Assembly (NCBI GenBank): GCA_016709875.1
Contig: JADJLZ010000001.1
Coordinates: 558,001 to 622,000 of the forward strand
Source of the DNA: Planctomycetota bacterium
GTDB taxonomy: Bacteria > Planctomycetota > UBA1135 > GCA-002686595
Length of the DNA stretch: 64,000 nt
Direction: 5' to 3'
This document shows, piece after piece, positions 21,003-31,400 of the stretch. The notes beneath the pieces are model-generated. The model saw only the letters and a list, made by a program, of their open reading frames with translations, was not told the DNA's origin and did no database searches. Within the stretch, counting starts at the first letter, position 1; the number at the start of each line of letters is the position of its first letter. The translations under genes were made by a program, and so were the position numbers.

Positions 21003-23963
21003 ATGACTGATCTCACAGACGATTCGTCGGCTTCCGATGCACTGCGCGAGGGGCCGGGCACACAGCTGGGTCCCTACAAGCTGCTGCAGCAACTAGGCGA
21101 GGGCGGCTTCGGGGTCGTGTTCCTGGCCGAGCAGCGCGTGCCGGTCGCGCGCCAGGTGGCGCTGAAGATCATCAAGCTCGGGATGGACACGCGCCAGGTC
21201 GTGGCGCGCTTCGAGCAGGAGCGCCACGCGCTGGCTCTGATGGACCACCCCAACATCGCGCGCGTGATCGACGCGGGCGCGACGGAAACCGGTCGGCCCT
21301 ACTTCGTGATGGAGCTCGTCAAGGGCGCTCCCATCGTCGAATACTGCGACAAGAACAGCCTCTCGATCCCCGAGCGCCTCGAGCTCTTCGAGCAGGTCTG
21401 CGCCGCCGTGCAGCACGCGCACCAGAAGGGCATCATCCATCGCGACCTCAAGCCCTCGAACGTGCTGGTCGCGACGCAGGACGGCAAGGCGCAGGCCAAG
21501 GTGATCGACTTCGGCGTCGCCAAGGCGACCTCGGCCAAGCTGACCGACAAGACGCTCTTCACCGAACACATGCAGGTGATCGGCACGCTGCAGTACATGA
21601 GCCCCGAGCAGGCCGAGGGCTCGCTCGACATCGACACGCGCACCGACGTGTACGCGCTGGGCGTGATCCTCTACGAGCTCCTGACCGGCAGCACACCTTT
21701 CGACCCCAAGACGCTGCGCGACGCGCTCTACAGCGAGATCCAGCGCATGATCCGCGAGGTCGAGCCGCCGAAGCCCTCGACGCGGCTCTCGACCTCGCTC
21801 GACACGCTGGCCGGCATTGCTGCGCGCCGGCGCGTCGAGCCCGGACGCCTGGGCACGCTGCTGCGCGGCGAGCTCGACTGGATCGTGATGAAGGCGCTCG
21901 AGAAGGACCGCGCGCGCCGCTACGAGAGCGCCAGCGGTCTCGCGCTCGACATCGGCCGCTTCCGGCGCGGGGAAGCCGTGCACGCAGCGCCCGTCAGCGC
22001 GGCCTACCGGTTGCGCAAGTTCGTGCGCCGCAATCGCGGCGCCGTGTTCGCGGGCGCAGCCGTGGCGCTGGCGCTGCTCGTGGGCGCGGTCGGCTTTGCC
22101 TGGCAAGCACGACTGGCCAGCGAGCAGCGCGACCGCGCCGTGCTGGCCGAGAAGGAAACGCGCCTGCGCGCCGACGAACTGCAGCAGGTCGCGTCGTTCC
22201 AGTCGCAGATGCTGGAGCAGATCGACCCGAGCCAGGCCGGGATGTGGCTCGCCGCCGACGTCCAGACGAGGTATGAGCAGGCGCTCGCGGCCGACGGGAT
22301 CTCCGAGGAGCAGCGCAAGACCAAAGCCGAGGGCTTCGCCGCGCAGTGGCAGCGCGTGAACGCGACCGACACCGCGCGCCTGCTGATCGATCGCACGATC
22401 CTGAAGCCCGCCGTCGCAGCCATCGACAAACAGTTCGGAGCGCAGCCAGCGGTCGCGGCGCGCCTGCGCCATTCCCTGGCGGCTCTGTACCAGGGCATGG
22501 GCCTGCTCGATGCCGCCTTGCCCCTGCAGGAGCAGGCGCTCGCCACGCGCAGGCAGGTGCTCGGCGCAGAGCAGGCGGACACGCTCGATTCGCAGAATCG
22601 CCTGGTGTGCATCTTGATCGCACAGGCGAGCTTCGAGCGCGCCGAGATCTGCGCACGCGACGCGTTCGAGAAGAGCGTCCGCGTACTCGGCCAGGATCAC
22701 CCGTACTGCGTGACCGCGCGCGGGAACCTCGGATACCTGTGCTTTCTCGAGGGCAAGCTCGACGAAGCCGAACCGCTCTGCCGCCAGGCACTCGAGGACG
22801 GGGAACGCGTCGAAGGGCCCGAGAACCTCGAGACGCTGACCTTTGCGGACAATCTGGCGCGCCTGCTCCTCTCCCAAGGCAAGAATGCAGAGGCCGAGGC
22901 GCTCTTCCGCACGTCGCTGGCGCGCTCCCGGCACGCGCTCGGGGAGGATCACCCGCTCACGCTGATCGGACTCAACAACCTGGGACACGCGCTCGCCCTG
23001 GAGGGCAGGTTCGCCGAGATGGAGGTGCTCTTCCGCGAAACGCTCGAGCGCCAGCGCCGCGTGCACGGCGCCGAGCATCCCGACACGATCACCGCGATCC
23101 AGAACCTGGGCTTCTCGATCCAGAACCAGGGTCGGCTCGCCGAAGCCGAGGTGCTGCAGCGCGAGGCCTTGGAGAAGTGCGGTGCGATGCTCGGCGAGCG
23201 GCACCCCGACTCACTCACGGCGCGCAACAACCTGGGCCTCCTCCTGCAGGACGAGGGCAAGCTGACGGAGGCCGAGCCCTACCTGCGCACGGTGCTCGAC
23301 CTGCGCCGCCAGGTCCTCGGCGAAGATCACGCCGACACGCTGGCCTCGATCGGCAACCTCGGCCGCTTGTACCTGGCGCAGGAGCGCTACGCCGATGCGG
23401 AGCCGCTCCTGCGCGAGGCGCTCGAAAAGAAGCGCCGCCTGCGCGGCGAAGAGCATCCCGATACGCTCACCTCGATCAACAACCTCGGCGCGCTGTTCGA
23501 GGCCGAGGGCCAGGCGGCCGAAGCCGAGCCCTACTTCCGCGACGCGATGGAGAAGTGCCGGCGCGTGCTCGGCCCCGAACATCCGAACACGTTCATCACG
23601 ACGATCAACACCGGCACAGCGCTCGTCTGGCTCGGCCGCCCCGCGGAAGCGCTCGAACTGCTCGCGCCGATCGAAGCGCCCGCGCGCCAGGCCTTCACGG
23701 GTGCCTACGGACGCTGGCTCGCGAAGTTGCTGGTCAGCCTCGGTCGCGCGCACGCCGCGACGGGCGAGTATCCGCTCGCGGAATCCGCGCTGCTCGAAGG
23801 GCACTCGCTCTTCGTCACGACGCGTGGAGGGGCGCACAAGGACACGCGCGCAGCGGCGCAAGCGCTGTTCGAGTGCTACCAGGCCTGGAATGCCGCGCAG
23901 CCCGACGCGGCGCGCGCAGCCAAGGCTGCGGAGTGGAAAGCGAAGCTCGACGCGGGCCGCTAG
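21003..23963 (+). CDS. Transmembrane Ser/Thr protein kinase with TPR sensor region
   Basis: A 986-residue Hanks-type kinase. The kinase domain is complete: glycine loop LGEGGFGVV (31-39), Lys55, HRDLKPSN (146-153), DFG (169-171) and APE-like SPEQ. A single membrane helix at about 346-368 (VFAGAAVALALLVGAVGF) separates it from a C-terminal part of about 600 residues containing around ten 42-residue TPR units (kinesin-light-chain type, each with LGEDHPDTL-like turns). This architecture is very common in planctomycetes. The TPR part probably lies outside the cytoplasm and binds a peptide or protein signal. Substrates unknown. Its stop shares a CTAG with the convergent methyltransferase gene. Confidence 0.95.
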   Translation: MTDLTDDSSASDALREGPGTQLGPYKLLQQLGEGGFGVVFLAEQRVPVARQVALKIIKLGMDTRQVVARFEQERHALALMDHPNIARVIDAGATETGRPYFVMELVKGAPIVEYCDKNSLSIPERLELFEQVCAAVQHAHQKGIIHRDLKPSNVLVATQDGKAQAKVIDFGVAKATSAKLTDKTLFTEHMQVIGTLQYMSPEQAEGSLDIDTRTDVYALGVILYELLTGSTPFDPKTLRDALYSEIQRMIREVEPPKPSTRLSTSLDTLAGIAARRRVEPGRLGTLLRGELDWIVMKALEKDRARRYESASGLALDIGRFRRGEAVHAAPVSAAYRLRKFVRRNRGAVFAGAAVALALLVGAVGFAWQARLASEQRDRAVLAEKETRLRADELQQVASFQSQMLEQIDPSQAGMWLAADVQTRYEQALAADGISEEQRKTKAEGFAAQWQRVNATDTARLLIDRTILKPAVAAIDKQFGAQPAVAARLRHSLAALYQGMGLLDAALPLQEQALATRRQVLGAEQADTLDSQNRLVCILIAQASFERAEICARDAFEKSVRVLGQDHPYCVTARGNLGYLCFLEGKLDEAEPLCRQALEDGERVEGPENLETLTFADNLARLLLSQGKNAEAEALFRTSLARSRHALGEDHPLTLIGLNNLGHALALEGRFAEMEVLFRETLERQRRVHGAEHPDTITAIQNLGFSIQNQGRLAEAEVLQREALEKCGAMLGERHPDSLTARNNLGLLLQDEGKLTEAEPYLRTVLDLRRQVLGEDHADTLASIGNLGRLYLAQERYADAEPLLREALEKKRRLRGEEHPDTLTSINNLGALFEAEGQAAEAEPYFRDAMEKCRRVLGPEHPNTFITTINTGTALVWLGRPAEALELLAPIEAPARQAFTGAYGRWLAKLLVSLGRAHAATGEYPLAESALLEGHSLFVTTRGGAHKDTRAAAQALFECYQAWNAAQPDAARAAKAAEWKAKLDAGR

Positions 23964-24610
23964 GCGCCCGATGGCTCAGGCGCGGGCTCACGTGTCCAGA
24001 CACACAGGTGCAGCGAGTGCACCAGGCGCAGGCGCGCGAAGTCGCCCTCGAGCCGGAAGCCATGCGGCGCGAAGTAGCGTTCGAGCTCGCGCAGCGAGGT
24101 CGGATAGCGCGTCGGCCGCTTCAGCCCCAGCGCGACGCGCAGATCCGAGAGCCGCGACGTGAACGAACCCGGGTTGAAGTACGAGAGCACCACCTTGTGC
24201 CGCGCCACGCGGCACAGCTGCGAGATCACCTGCGCGCGGATCGCGGCCTCGGGGAAGTGGTGGAAGACGCGGAAGCAGACCACGCTGTCGAACGCACGCT
24301 CGGCGTAGGAGAGCCGCTGCAGGTCCTCGCGCTGGAGCGTGCCCGACCAGCCCGCCTCGGCGAGGTTCGCCCGCGCGCGCTCGAGCATCGCCTCGGAGAG
24401 ATCCGCGCCGTCGACACGGTAACCGCGCGCGTGCAGGTGCTGCATCACGCGCCCGTAGCCGCAGGGCGCGTCGAGCACACGGTGCTCACGCGGCACGAGT
24501 TCGAAGGCGCGCTCGACAAGCTGCATCTCCGCACGATGCTTCCCGGGCTTCTTCAGCTCCTGGTAGCGCCGCGCCTCGTCGGCACTGTAGGTCTTCTGGA
24601 ACGAACTCAT
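23960..24610 (-). CDS. Class I SAM-dependent methyltransferase
   Basis: A 216-residue single-domain enzyme. SAM motif I is RVLDAPCGYGRVMQHL, followed by DGADLSEAMLERARANL (ribose-binding acidic residue) and FDSVVCFRVFHHFPE, typical of the methyltransferase-11/25 group acting on small molecules, lipids or sugars. C-terminal helices include LRELERYFAPHGFRLEG. The substrate cannot be told. Its start overlaps the stop of the upstream gene by ATGA, indicating coupled translation with the membrane-anchored protein. Confidence 0.85.
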   Translation of the reverse strand: MSSFQKTYSADEARRYQELKKPGKHRAEMQLVERAFELVPREHRVLDAPCGYGRVMQHLHARGYRVDGADLSEAMLERARANLAEAGWSGTLQREDLQRLSYAERAFDSVVCFRVFHHFPEAAIRAQVISQLCRVARHKVVLSYFNPGSFTSRLSDLRVALGLKRPTRYPTSLRELERYFAPHGFRLEGDFARLRLVHSLHLCVWTREPAPEPSGA

Positions 24611-25983
24611 CTTCCGCCTCGCGCTTCCCACTCGAGGAAGGTCTGTGCGGGCTCGTCTCCGAGCGTGTCGAGCGCGAGGCGCGCTTGCAAGCGAGCGGCC
24701 TCGCTGCCGGCAGGGATCTCCAGCGTTGCGTGGTAAGGACCGCAGTGCAGCTCGAGCGTCCACGGGCACGTGCTCAAGGGTTCGAAGCACGCGCAGCCGT
24801 CCTCGCCGAGGTGAGCTTCGAGAACGGTCGGTGGCACGTTCGGGGCAGGGGTGCGCGGAGCGAGTTCGTCAGTGGGAGCCCGCGGGCGGTCGTCCACGTG
24901 TGAACCCCCGCCACCGAGCCTTCTGCCGCTGAATCCTACGCGCACTCCGTGGTGGCCGGAGGCCGAGAACACTCCGGGATGGGTGGGCGCCTCGAATTCC
25001 GAGCTTGCGAATCCCCCCTCGCGCGAGCGGAAGGTGCACTCGAAACGGAGGCTTGGGCCGCCCACCACCTCCACCACTTCGACCTCCCGCTGCTCTGGAG
25101 GTCGAGCCGCGAGGCGCGACGCCCACTCCGCGGACAGGGAATACCCGTCGACGTCGAGCACCTCGATCGCGAGCCTGCGAAAGGCCCCGTCCAGGTCGAG
25201 CGTGAACACTTGCCCCTCACCCAGCGTGAACGACTGCGCCATGCCGACCGTCGTGCGTCTGGAATCGACCAGTCGCAGCACGTAGGGCCCGCCCGCGAGG
25301 CCCGAGAGATCGAAGCGGCCGTCCGCCTCCAAGGGACGCAGCGTCGCCGTTTTGGAATAGCCGCACCTGGGACAGGTCGTGAATTCGACCTGCAAGCCGC
25401 TCGGATCGCCGCGGACGAAGCCGAGCACGCGCGCGGAGCCCTCGCGCAGGCGCGATTCCGGCAGCGCCCGCGTCGTAGCCGGTGCGAGTTCGACAGGCAC
25501 GAGCGCCAGCGGCTCGTAGCCGCGCGAGAGCAGGAGCAGCTCGTACCTTCCCGGCGTGAGCTGCAACTGCAGATCCCCGCCCGAGGTCGCTTCGCGGTCT
25601 GCGATGCGCGTCGCGCTCGCCGCGCGAACGCGCACCCTGTCGAGCAACTCGCCGGTGCGTGCATCGACGGCGCGCACGATCAGCCGCGCAGTTTCAGAGC
25701 CCGGCGCGCGAGGCTGCGCTTGCGCGATATCCGCCAGCGGCTCGCTCGTCTGGGAACTGGCGACCCTCGCCCGTTCGCGAGTGTCCGCGACCCGCGAGCT
25801 CTCGATCTCGCTCGCCTGGGGCGTGTTCGCTCGCGCGTGCTCCCCCGCGGGCGGCGCAAGAGCCTGCTCGGCGCGGTCAGGCGCCCGCAGCAGCCAGACG
25901 ACGGAGATCGCCATGCACACCGCGGCCGCGAGCGGCGCCCACACGCTCCAGCGACCCCGGGCACTCGGCAGCTCTCGACTCAC
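24607..25983 (-). CDS. Membrane-anchored protein with carboxypeptidase-regulatory-like domains
   Basis: 458 residues. An N-terminal membrane helix (APLAAAVCMAISVVWLL) is followed by a disordered stretch and then beta-rich modules of the transthyretin-like type: RLIVRAVDARTGELLDRV, TPGRYELLLLSRGYEPLAL, DGRFDLSGLAGGPYVLRLV. Such modules are usually binding or structural. A C-terminal region with several Cys (GEDGCACFEP, STCPWTLELHCG) may form disulfides outside the cell. Start is the GTG at 25983. It is translationally coupled to the downstream methyltransferase and probably overlaps the stop of the small gene upstream. Function unknown. Confidence 0.7.
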   Translation of the reverse strand: MSRELPSARGRWSVWAPLAAAVCMAISVVWLLRAPDRAEQALAPPAGEHARANTPQASEIESSRVADTRERARVASSQTSEPLADIAQAQPRAPGSETARLIVRAVDARTGELLDRVRVRAASATRIADREATSGGDLQLQLTPGRYELLLLSRGYEPLALVPVELAPATTRALPESRLREGSARVLGFVRGDPSGLQVEFTTCPRCGYSKTATLRPLEADGRFDLSGLAGGPYVLRLVDSRRTTVGMAQSFTLGEGQVFTLDLDGAFRRLAIEVLDVDGYSLSAEWASRLAARPPEQREVEVVEVVGGPSLRFECTFRSREGGFASSEFEAPTHPGVFSASGHHGVRVGFSGRRLGGGGSHVDDRPRAPTDELAPRTPAPNVPPTVLEAHLGEDGCACFEPLSTCPWTLELHCGPYHATLEIPAGSEAARLQARLALDTLGDEPAQTFLEWEARGGR

Positions 25984-26245
25984 GCCACGAGTCTAGCGCG
26001 CCCCCGGATCGGTGCGCGGCCAGCGCCACCAGCCCGGCCAGGAGCCCGGCAATCCAGAGCACGCCGCCGACGCCGTGCGTGTCCACCGTCGTGAGCGCCG
26101 AACCCGGCGGCGAGAACAGCGCCGCGCAGCCGGAACCGCCGAGCGCGATGTCCACGCTGCGCAGCGCCGAAAGCAGCATCAGGCAGCGCCTCTCCGCCGC
26201 CCCGAGATCGCTCGGCATGCCGAGCGTGATACTCCCCGCGAGCAC
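25980..26245 (-). CDS. Small membrane protein of unknown function, probable frameshift
   Basis: Reads MLLSALRSVDIALGG and then one strong membrane helix, GVGGVLWIAGLLAGLVALAA. Without correction the frame runs 107 bases into the next gene. An indel at the CCCCC run (26001-26005) would instead end it at the TGA at 25980-25982, giving the same GTGA overlap seen in other operons of this window. Start is GTG 26245 or ATG 26218. The operon logic supports the gene, but nothing identifies it. Confidence 0.42.
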
Positions 26246-26270
26246 TCCGGTCTAGAGTGTGTGCCCGAGC

Positions 26271-26666
26271 ATGCCGCAACGACGCACTCCGCTCACGCCC
26301 AGCTGGCGCGTGTACCTCGTCCGCGCGCGCGGCGCGGTGCTCTACGCGGGCGTCACGACCAACCTCGAGGCGCGACTCGATCTGCACCGCGCGGGGAAGG
26401 GCGCGAAGTTCCTGCGCGGCCGCGGACCGCTGGAGCTCGTGTACACGCGCAAGCTCGGCGATCACGGGCTCGCGCTGCGCGTCGAACGCAGGCTCAAGCA
26501 GCTCTCGAAGACCGAGAAGGAAGCACTCGTGCTGGCGCAACCGACACGCGCGCGACTGCTGAAACAGCTCGAGCTCGCTCAGGGCGTGAGCGGGAAGAAG
26601 CGCGGCACCACGAGCAGCGTCACGAGCCAGGTGATCACCGTGAAGGGAAAGCCCTGCACGAAGTAG
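26271..26666 (+). CDS. GIY-YIG domain protein (UPF0213/YhbQ-like)
   Basis: 131 residues. The GIY-YIG nuclease fold is seen as WRVYLVRARGAVLYAGVTT, with NLEARLDLHRAGKGAKFL and RGPLELVY following exactly as in the YhbQ group. The first GIY motif is degraded (VYL). Family members are small and probably act on nucleic acids. The last ~30 residues extend past the usual family end and overlap the convergent permease gene by 88 bases; the true end may be shorter if an indel is present. TAGAGT at 26253-26258 could be a -10 element. Confidence 0.8.
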   Translation: MPQRRTPLTPSWRVYLVRARGAVLYAGVTTNLEARLDLHRAGKGAKFLRGRGPLELVYTRKLGDHGLALRVERRLKQLSKTEKEALVLAQPTRARLLKQLELAQGVSGKKRGTTSSVTSQVITVKGKPCTK

Positions 26667-28387
26667 TCGCGCGCCTTGTAGCGGCCGGGCGCGAAGACGA
26701 GCAGCGTGCTCTCGTGCGCCCAGGGTGTGCTGAAGCCGGCTGAAGTGCAGATCGCCATGCCGAGCAAAAAGGGCACGGGGCTCGAACCGCTCGCGACCGC
26801 GAGCTCGTAGGCGATCGGCGCGAGGATCACCGCCACGGCGGCGTTCTCGATCACCTGCGTCAGGGCGACCGTCACGAGCAGCAGCAGGCCGAACACCACC
26901 CAGGGCTGCGCATTCGGCGCGGAGAAGGTGATCGCCTGGGCGAGATCGTGCGCGGCGCCGCTGGTTTCGAGCGCGAGGCCGAGCGGGATCATGCCCCCGA
27001 GCACCATCACGATGCGCCAGTCGATCGCGCGGTAGGCCTCGCGCACCCCCAGGCAGCCCGAGAGCACTGCGACGAGCGCCGAGACCAGCATGCAGAAGGC
27101 CGGGTGCAACAGGCGCAAAGCCGAGGCCACCACGATGAACAAGAGCAGTCCGAGCAGCAGCGCACCGTGGCGCTTGCCGCTCAGCGGCAGCGGGCGACTC
27201 TCGAGCAGCGCGACGTCCGGCTCCTCGCGCAACTCCTCGAGCACGCGCTCGTGGCACACGAAGAGCAGCGAGTCGCCCGCCGCGAGCTCGCGGTCCAGCG
27301 GTCGCTCGGAGATCGAGCGGCCCTGGTGGCCGACCGCGAGTACGGAGAGGTCGTAGCGCCGTCGGAAGTCCGAATCGAGCAGGCTCTGCCCCTCCAGGCG
27401 CGAGCGCGGGACCACCAGCGCCTCCACCAGGCGCAGGTCCATGCGCCGCAGCGTGCGGTCGCGCAGCTTGAGCTCTTCCTTCACCTGCAGACCGGGCTGC
27501 TCGAGCAGCGACGCGAGTCCCTGCGCCTGTCCCTGGACGATCAGCACGTCGTCCTGGCGCAGCAGCAGCGCAGGGTCGGGTTCGAGGCTCTCGCCCGCGC
27601 GCACGACCCCCAGCAACGTGACGTCGAAGCTGCGGTCGAGGTTGAGCTCGCGCAGCGTCTTCCCGAGCATGCTCGAGGAGGGGCTGGCCATCACCTCGGT
27701 CAGGAACTCCTTCACCTCGTAACGCTCGGTCAGCGAAGGGCCCGGCCCGCCGTGCGGCAGGAAACGCCGGCCGATGAGCAGGAAGTACGCCAGCGAGACA
27801 GCCCAGATGCAGGCAGCGACCGGCGTGAAGTCGAGGAAGCCCAGGCCCGTGCCGGTCTGTGCGTGCAGGAAGTCCGAGGCGAGGATGTTGGAGCGCGTCC
27901 CGATCAGCGTCCACTGGCCGCCGAGCAGCGAGGCGAAGGCGAGCGGCAGCAGCAGGCGCGAGGGTGCGTAGCGCCGGCGCTTGGCGACTGCGAGCACGAG
28001 CGGCATCCACACGAGCACGGTCGCCGTGTCGCTGACCAGCGCGCTGAAGAGCGTCACGACGGTCAGCAGCGTCGCCTGCAGCATCAGCTCGGAGCGCGAG
28101 CCCAGGCGCAGCAGGCCTTCGCCGATCCACGACGCGGCTCCTGTGCGTTGCAGCGCAGCCGAGAGCACGAACATCGAGGCGATCATCGCGACCGCGGGAC
28201 TCCCGAAACCCGAGAGCGCCTGCGAGAGGCTCAAGACCCCGACCCACTCGTCGCCGAGTCTGCGCCAGGGCACGAGCAGCGCGACCAGGATCAGCAGCGC
28301 GACCAGGTCGATGCGCAGCCACTCCTTGTAGAGCGCGATGAGCGCGGCGCCGAGCAGCAGCCAGAGGTAGAGGGCCTCGCCGTTCAT
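26579..28387 (-). CDS. SLC13-family (divalent anion:sodium symporter-like) permease with two RCK_C domains
   Basis: A 602-residue inner-membrane transporter. N-terminal helices span residues 1-200, with SALVSDTATVLVWMPL and GGQWTLIGTRSNILAS matching the first substrate loop. The middle (about 220-400) holds two TrkA-C/RCK_C regulatory domains (SMLGKTLRELNLDRSFDV, GQSLLDSDFRRRYDLSVLAV). C-terminal helices contain TQVIENAAVAVILAPIA and TSAGFSTPWAHESTLLVFAPG. Proteins of this layout move sulfate, dicarboxylates or other anions; substrate unknown. The motif SNxxT is modified (ENAAV). Fifty-three bases after the efflux pump gene on the same strand. Confidence 0.88.
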   Translation of the reverse strand: MNGEALYLWLLLGAALIALYKEWLRIDLVALLILVALLVPWRRLGDEWVGVLSLSQALSGFGSPAVAMIASMFVLSAALQRTGAASWIGEGLLRLGSRSELMLQATLLTVVTLFSALVSDTATVLVWMPLVLAVAKRRRYAPSRLLLPLAFASLLGGQWTLIGTRSNILASDFLHAQTGTGLGFLDFTPVAACIWAVSLAYFLLIGRRFLPHGGPGPSLTERYEVKEFLTEVMASPSSSMLGKTLRELNLDRSFDVTLLGVVRAGESLEPDPALLLRQDDVLIVQGQAQGLASLLEQPGLQVKEELKLRDRTLRRMDLRLVEALVVPRSRLEGQSLLDSDFRRRYDLSVLAVGHQGRSISERPLDRELAAGDSLLFVCHERVLEELREEPDVALLESRPLPLSGKRHGALLLGLLLFIVVASALRLLHPAFCMLVSALVAVLSGCLGVREAYRAIDWRIVMVLGGMIPLGLALETSGAAHDLAQAITFSAPNAQPWVVFGLLLLVTVALTQVIENAAVAVILAPIAYELAVASGSSPVPFLLGMAICTSAGFSTPWAHESTLLVFAPGRYKARDYFVQGFPFTVITWLVTLLVVPRFFPLTP

Positions 28388-28440
28388 CCGCGTACGCTCC
28401 GCATGACGCGCAGTCTAGGGCGCACAGGGAAGCGCCCCAA

Positions 28441-31400
28441 CTACGGTCTTGGGCGTTTGTGCTCCGCCGCGCGCCCGCGCCGGAAGCGCCGGCCGATGTC
28501 GTCGAAGATCGAGTAAGCGACCGGCGTGACGAGCAGCGAGAGCAAGAGGCTCAAGGCCTGTCCGCCGACGATCATCTTGGCCATCGAAGCGCGGGACGCG
28601 GAGCCAGGGCCCTCGCCGAGCGCGATCGGGATCATGCTCGCGATCAACATCAGCGTGGTCATCAGGATCGGCCGCAGCCGCACGCGATTGGCCTCGAGGA
28701 TGGCCCACAGGCGCAGGCGCTTGTCCTGCGGTTGCCGGCTCGCCCAGCGGCCGAAGCCGCCCAGCTCCGGATCCGCCACGCCCTCGCGTACGCCGATCGG
28801 AACGAGCTCCGGCTCCTGCTGCGCGCGCGCGCGCAGAACGTTGGTGTAGTCGACCTGCAGGATGCCGTTCTTCTTGACGATGCCGAAGAGCAGGAACACG
28901 CCCAGGATCGAGAAGATCGTCAGCGACTGGCCCAGCGTGATCAGCGAGAGCAGCGCGAAGGGGATCGTCAGCGGCACTGCCAGCAGGATCGTGATCGGGT
29001 GCACGAAGCTCTCGAACTGCGCCGCGAGGATCATGTACATGAATACCAGGCTGAGCATCAGCGCGACCACGAAGGCGGAATTCGACTCGGCCTGCGTCTT
29101 GGCGCGACCGCTGGCGATCAGCTGGTACTCGGGCGGCATGTGCAGCTCCGCCGCGGCCTTCTGGAACTCCTCGACGCCGCGGTTGGTCGTGCTGCCGGCG
29201 AGGTTCGCGATCAAGGTGACCTTGCGCTGGCGCGCGAAGCGGTCGATCTGCGAGGGCCCGCGCGCCTCCGAGAGCCGCGCCACGTTCCCCAGCTCGAGGC
29301 GCTCGCCGCGCGCGTTCAGGATCTTGAGCCGTTCGACGGCAGCATGGTCGTCGCGGTCCGCACCCTCGGCGCGCAGCCAGACGTCGTAGAGCTCGCCCAG
29401 CCGGTCGTCCTTGAAGTCGGTCACGATCTGGCCGCCGACGAGCACCGAGAGTGTCGAGGCGATCGCCTGGATCGAGACCTGCTGGTCGCTCGCGCGTTCG
29501 CGGTCGACCTCGACGCGCAGCTCGGGCTTGCGCAGCGCGGTGGTGGTGTCCACATCGGCGAAACCGGGCGTTCCGCGCATGCGCTGGACGATCTGGTCGG
29601 CGTAGCCCGTGAGCGCCTTGAGGTCGGGCCCGGTGAGCGTGAACTCCAGGTCGGCATTGACGCTGCCGCTGGAGATATTGGCCGGCAACTGCACGCTGGT
29701 GCGCAGGTCCACGAGCAGCGGATCGGCCGCGAGCAGCTTGCGCACACGGGCCATGATCGCGGACTGGCTGAATTCGCCGGCCTTGCTCCGCGCGCGCTCG
29801 TCGAGCTCCACCAGGCGCACGTAGATGCTGCCCTGCGTGACGTCGCCCTGGGCCTTCGAGACCTTGCCGGTCGTGTCGCCGATGGTCGTCATCACGTGCA
29901 CGATCTCGGGCATCCCGCGCAGTTGCTGCTCGATGTGCGTGAAAGTGTCGGAGCTGCGCGAGAGCGTCCAGCCCTCGGGCGTCGTGATCGCGACTTCGAA
30001 CTCGCTCTGGTCGTCCTTGGGCAGGAAGTCCAGGCCGATCATGCGCGAGAGACCCGGCCAGTGGATCAAGGGCACGGGGAAGATGCTCGCGACGACGGCG
30101 ACCGCGGAGAGCACGATCGCCCAGCGCTGGCGCATCGACCAGCGCAGCACAGCCAGGTAGGGCTTCTCGACCAGCGCGCCGTAGAGGCCGCCGGAGTGGT
30201 GGCTCACTCCGTGCGCAGCGGCCTCGCGCGCCTTGGGCGAGAGCTTCAGGAAGCGCGAGCAGAGCATCGGCGTCAGCGTGAAGCAGACCAGCATCGACAT
30301 CAGGATCGCGACCGCGGTCGTGACGCCGAAGGAAAAGAAGAAGCGTCCCACACGCCCGCTCATGAAGGCGATCGGGAGGAAGATCACGACCAGCGAGAGC
30401 GTGGTGGTCACGACCGCCAAGGTGATCTCCTTGGTGGCCCCCAACGAGGCCTCCCAGGCCGAGAGGCCCTTCTCCTCCATCCAGCGGAAGATGTTCTCGT
30501 GCACGACGACCGCGTCGTCGATGACGATGCCGACCGAGAGAACCAGCGCGAGCATGGTGATGTTGTTGAGCGTGAAGCCCAGCCAGCTCATCACCATGAA
30601 GGTCGCGATCAGCGAGATCGGGATCGAGAGCGAGGCGATCAGCATCGTGCGCCAGTCGCGCAGGAAGAGCAGGATCGTCGCGGCGACCAGCAGCGCACCC
30701 AGCAGCAGGTGCTTGCGCACCTCGTGCAGCGAGCCGTTGATGAAGAGCGACTGGTCGCGGATGACCTGCATGCGCAGGTCGGTCTTGCCTTGCGAGCGGA
30801 AGATGCCCTCCAGCACGGCCAGCCGCGCCTTGACCGTGTCGATCACCTGCACCGTATTCGTGCCGCTCTGCTTCTGGACCACGAGCAGCACGGCGTTGTC
30901 GCCGTCGAGGCGGCCCAGGCCGCGCGGCTCCTCGACCCCGTCCTCCACACGTCCCAGATCGGAGAGGCGCACCGGGTTGCCGCCGTTGTTGGCCACGATC
31001 AGGTCCGCGAACTGCGAACTGCGCTCAATGCGTCCCATCGTGCGCAGCACCAGCTCGCGCCGGTCCTGGTCCACGCGCCCGCCGGGCAGTTCGAGGTTCT
31101 GGTTGCCGAGCGCGCGGCGCACGTCCTCGATCGAGAGCCCGTAGGCGTCGAGCATGTCTGTGTCGACCGTGACCTGGATCGCGCGCTTGCGCCCGCCGAC
31201 GAGGCTCACCGAGCCCACGCCCGAGAGACTCGAGAGCGAATCCTTGATCTCCTTGTCGGCGATCTCGGTCACCTCGCGCAGCGGACGTTTGCCCGACACG
31301 GCGATCGTCATCACCGGCGTGGCGTCGATGTCGAACTTGTCGATGATCGGCGGATCCGTGCCCGTGGGGAGCTGCGAGAGGATCGTGTTGATCTTGCCCT

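Noticed and set aside
21093..23204. A minus-strand open frame of 703 codons opposite the kinase
   Set aside because: Shadow of the kinase-TPR gene; no motif and no ribosome-binding site.
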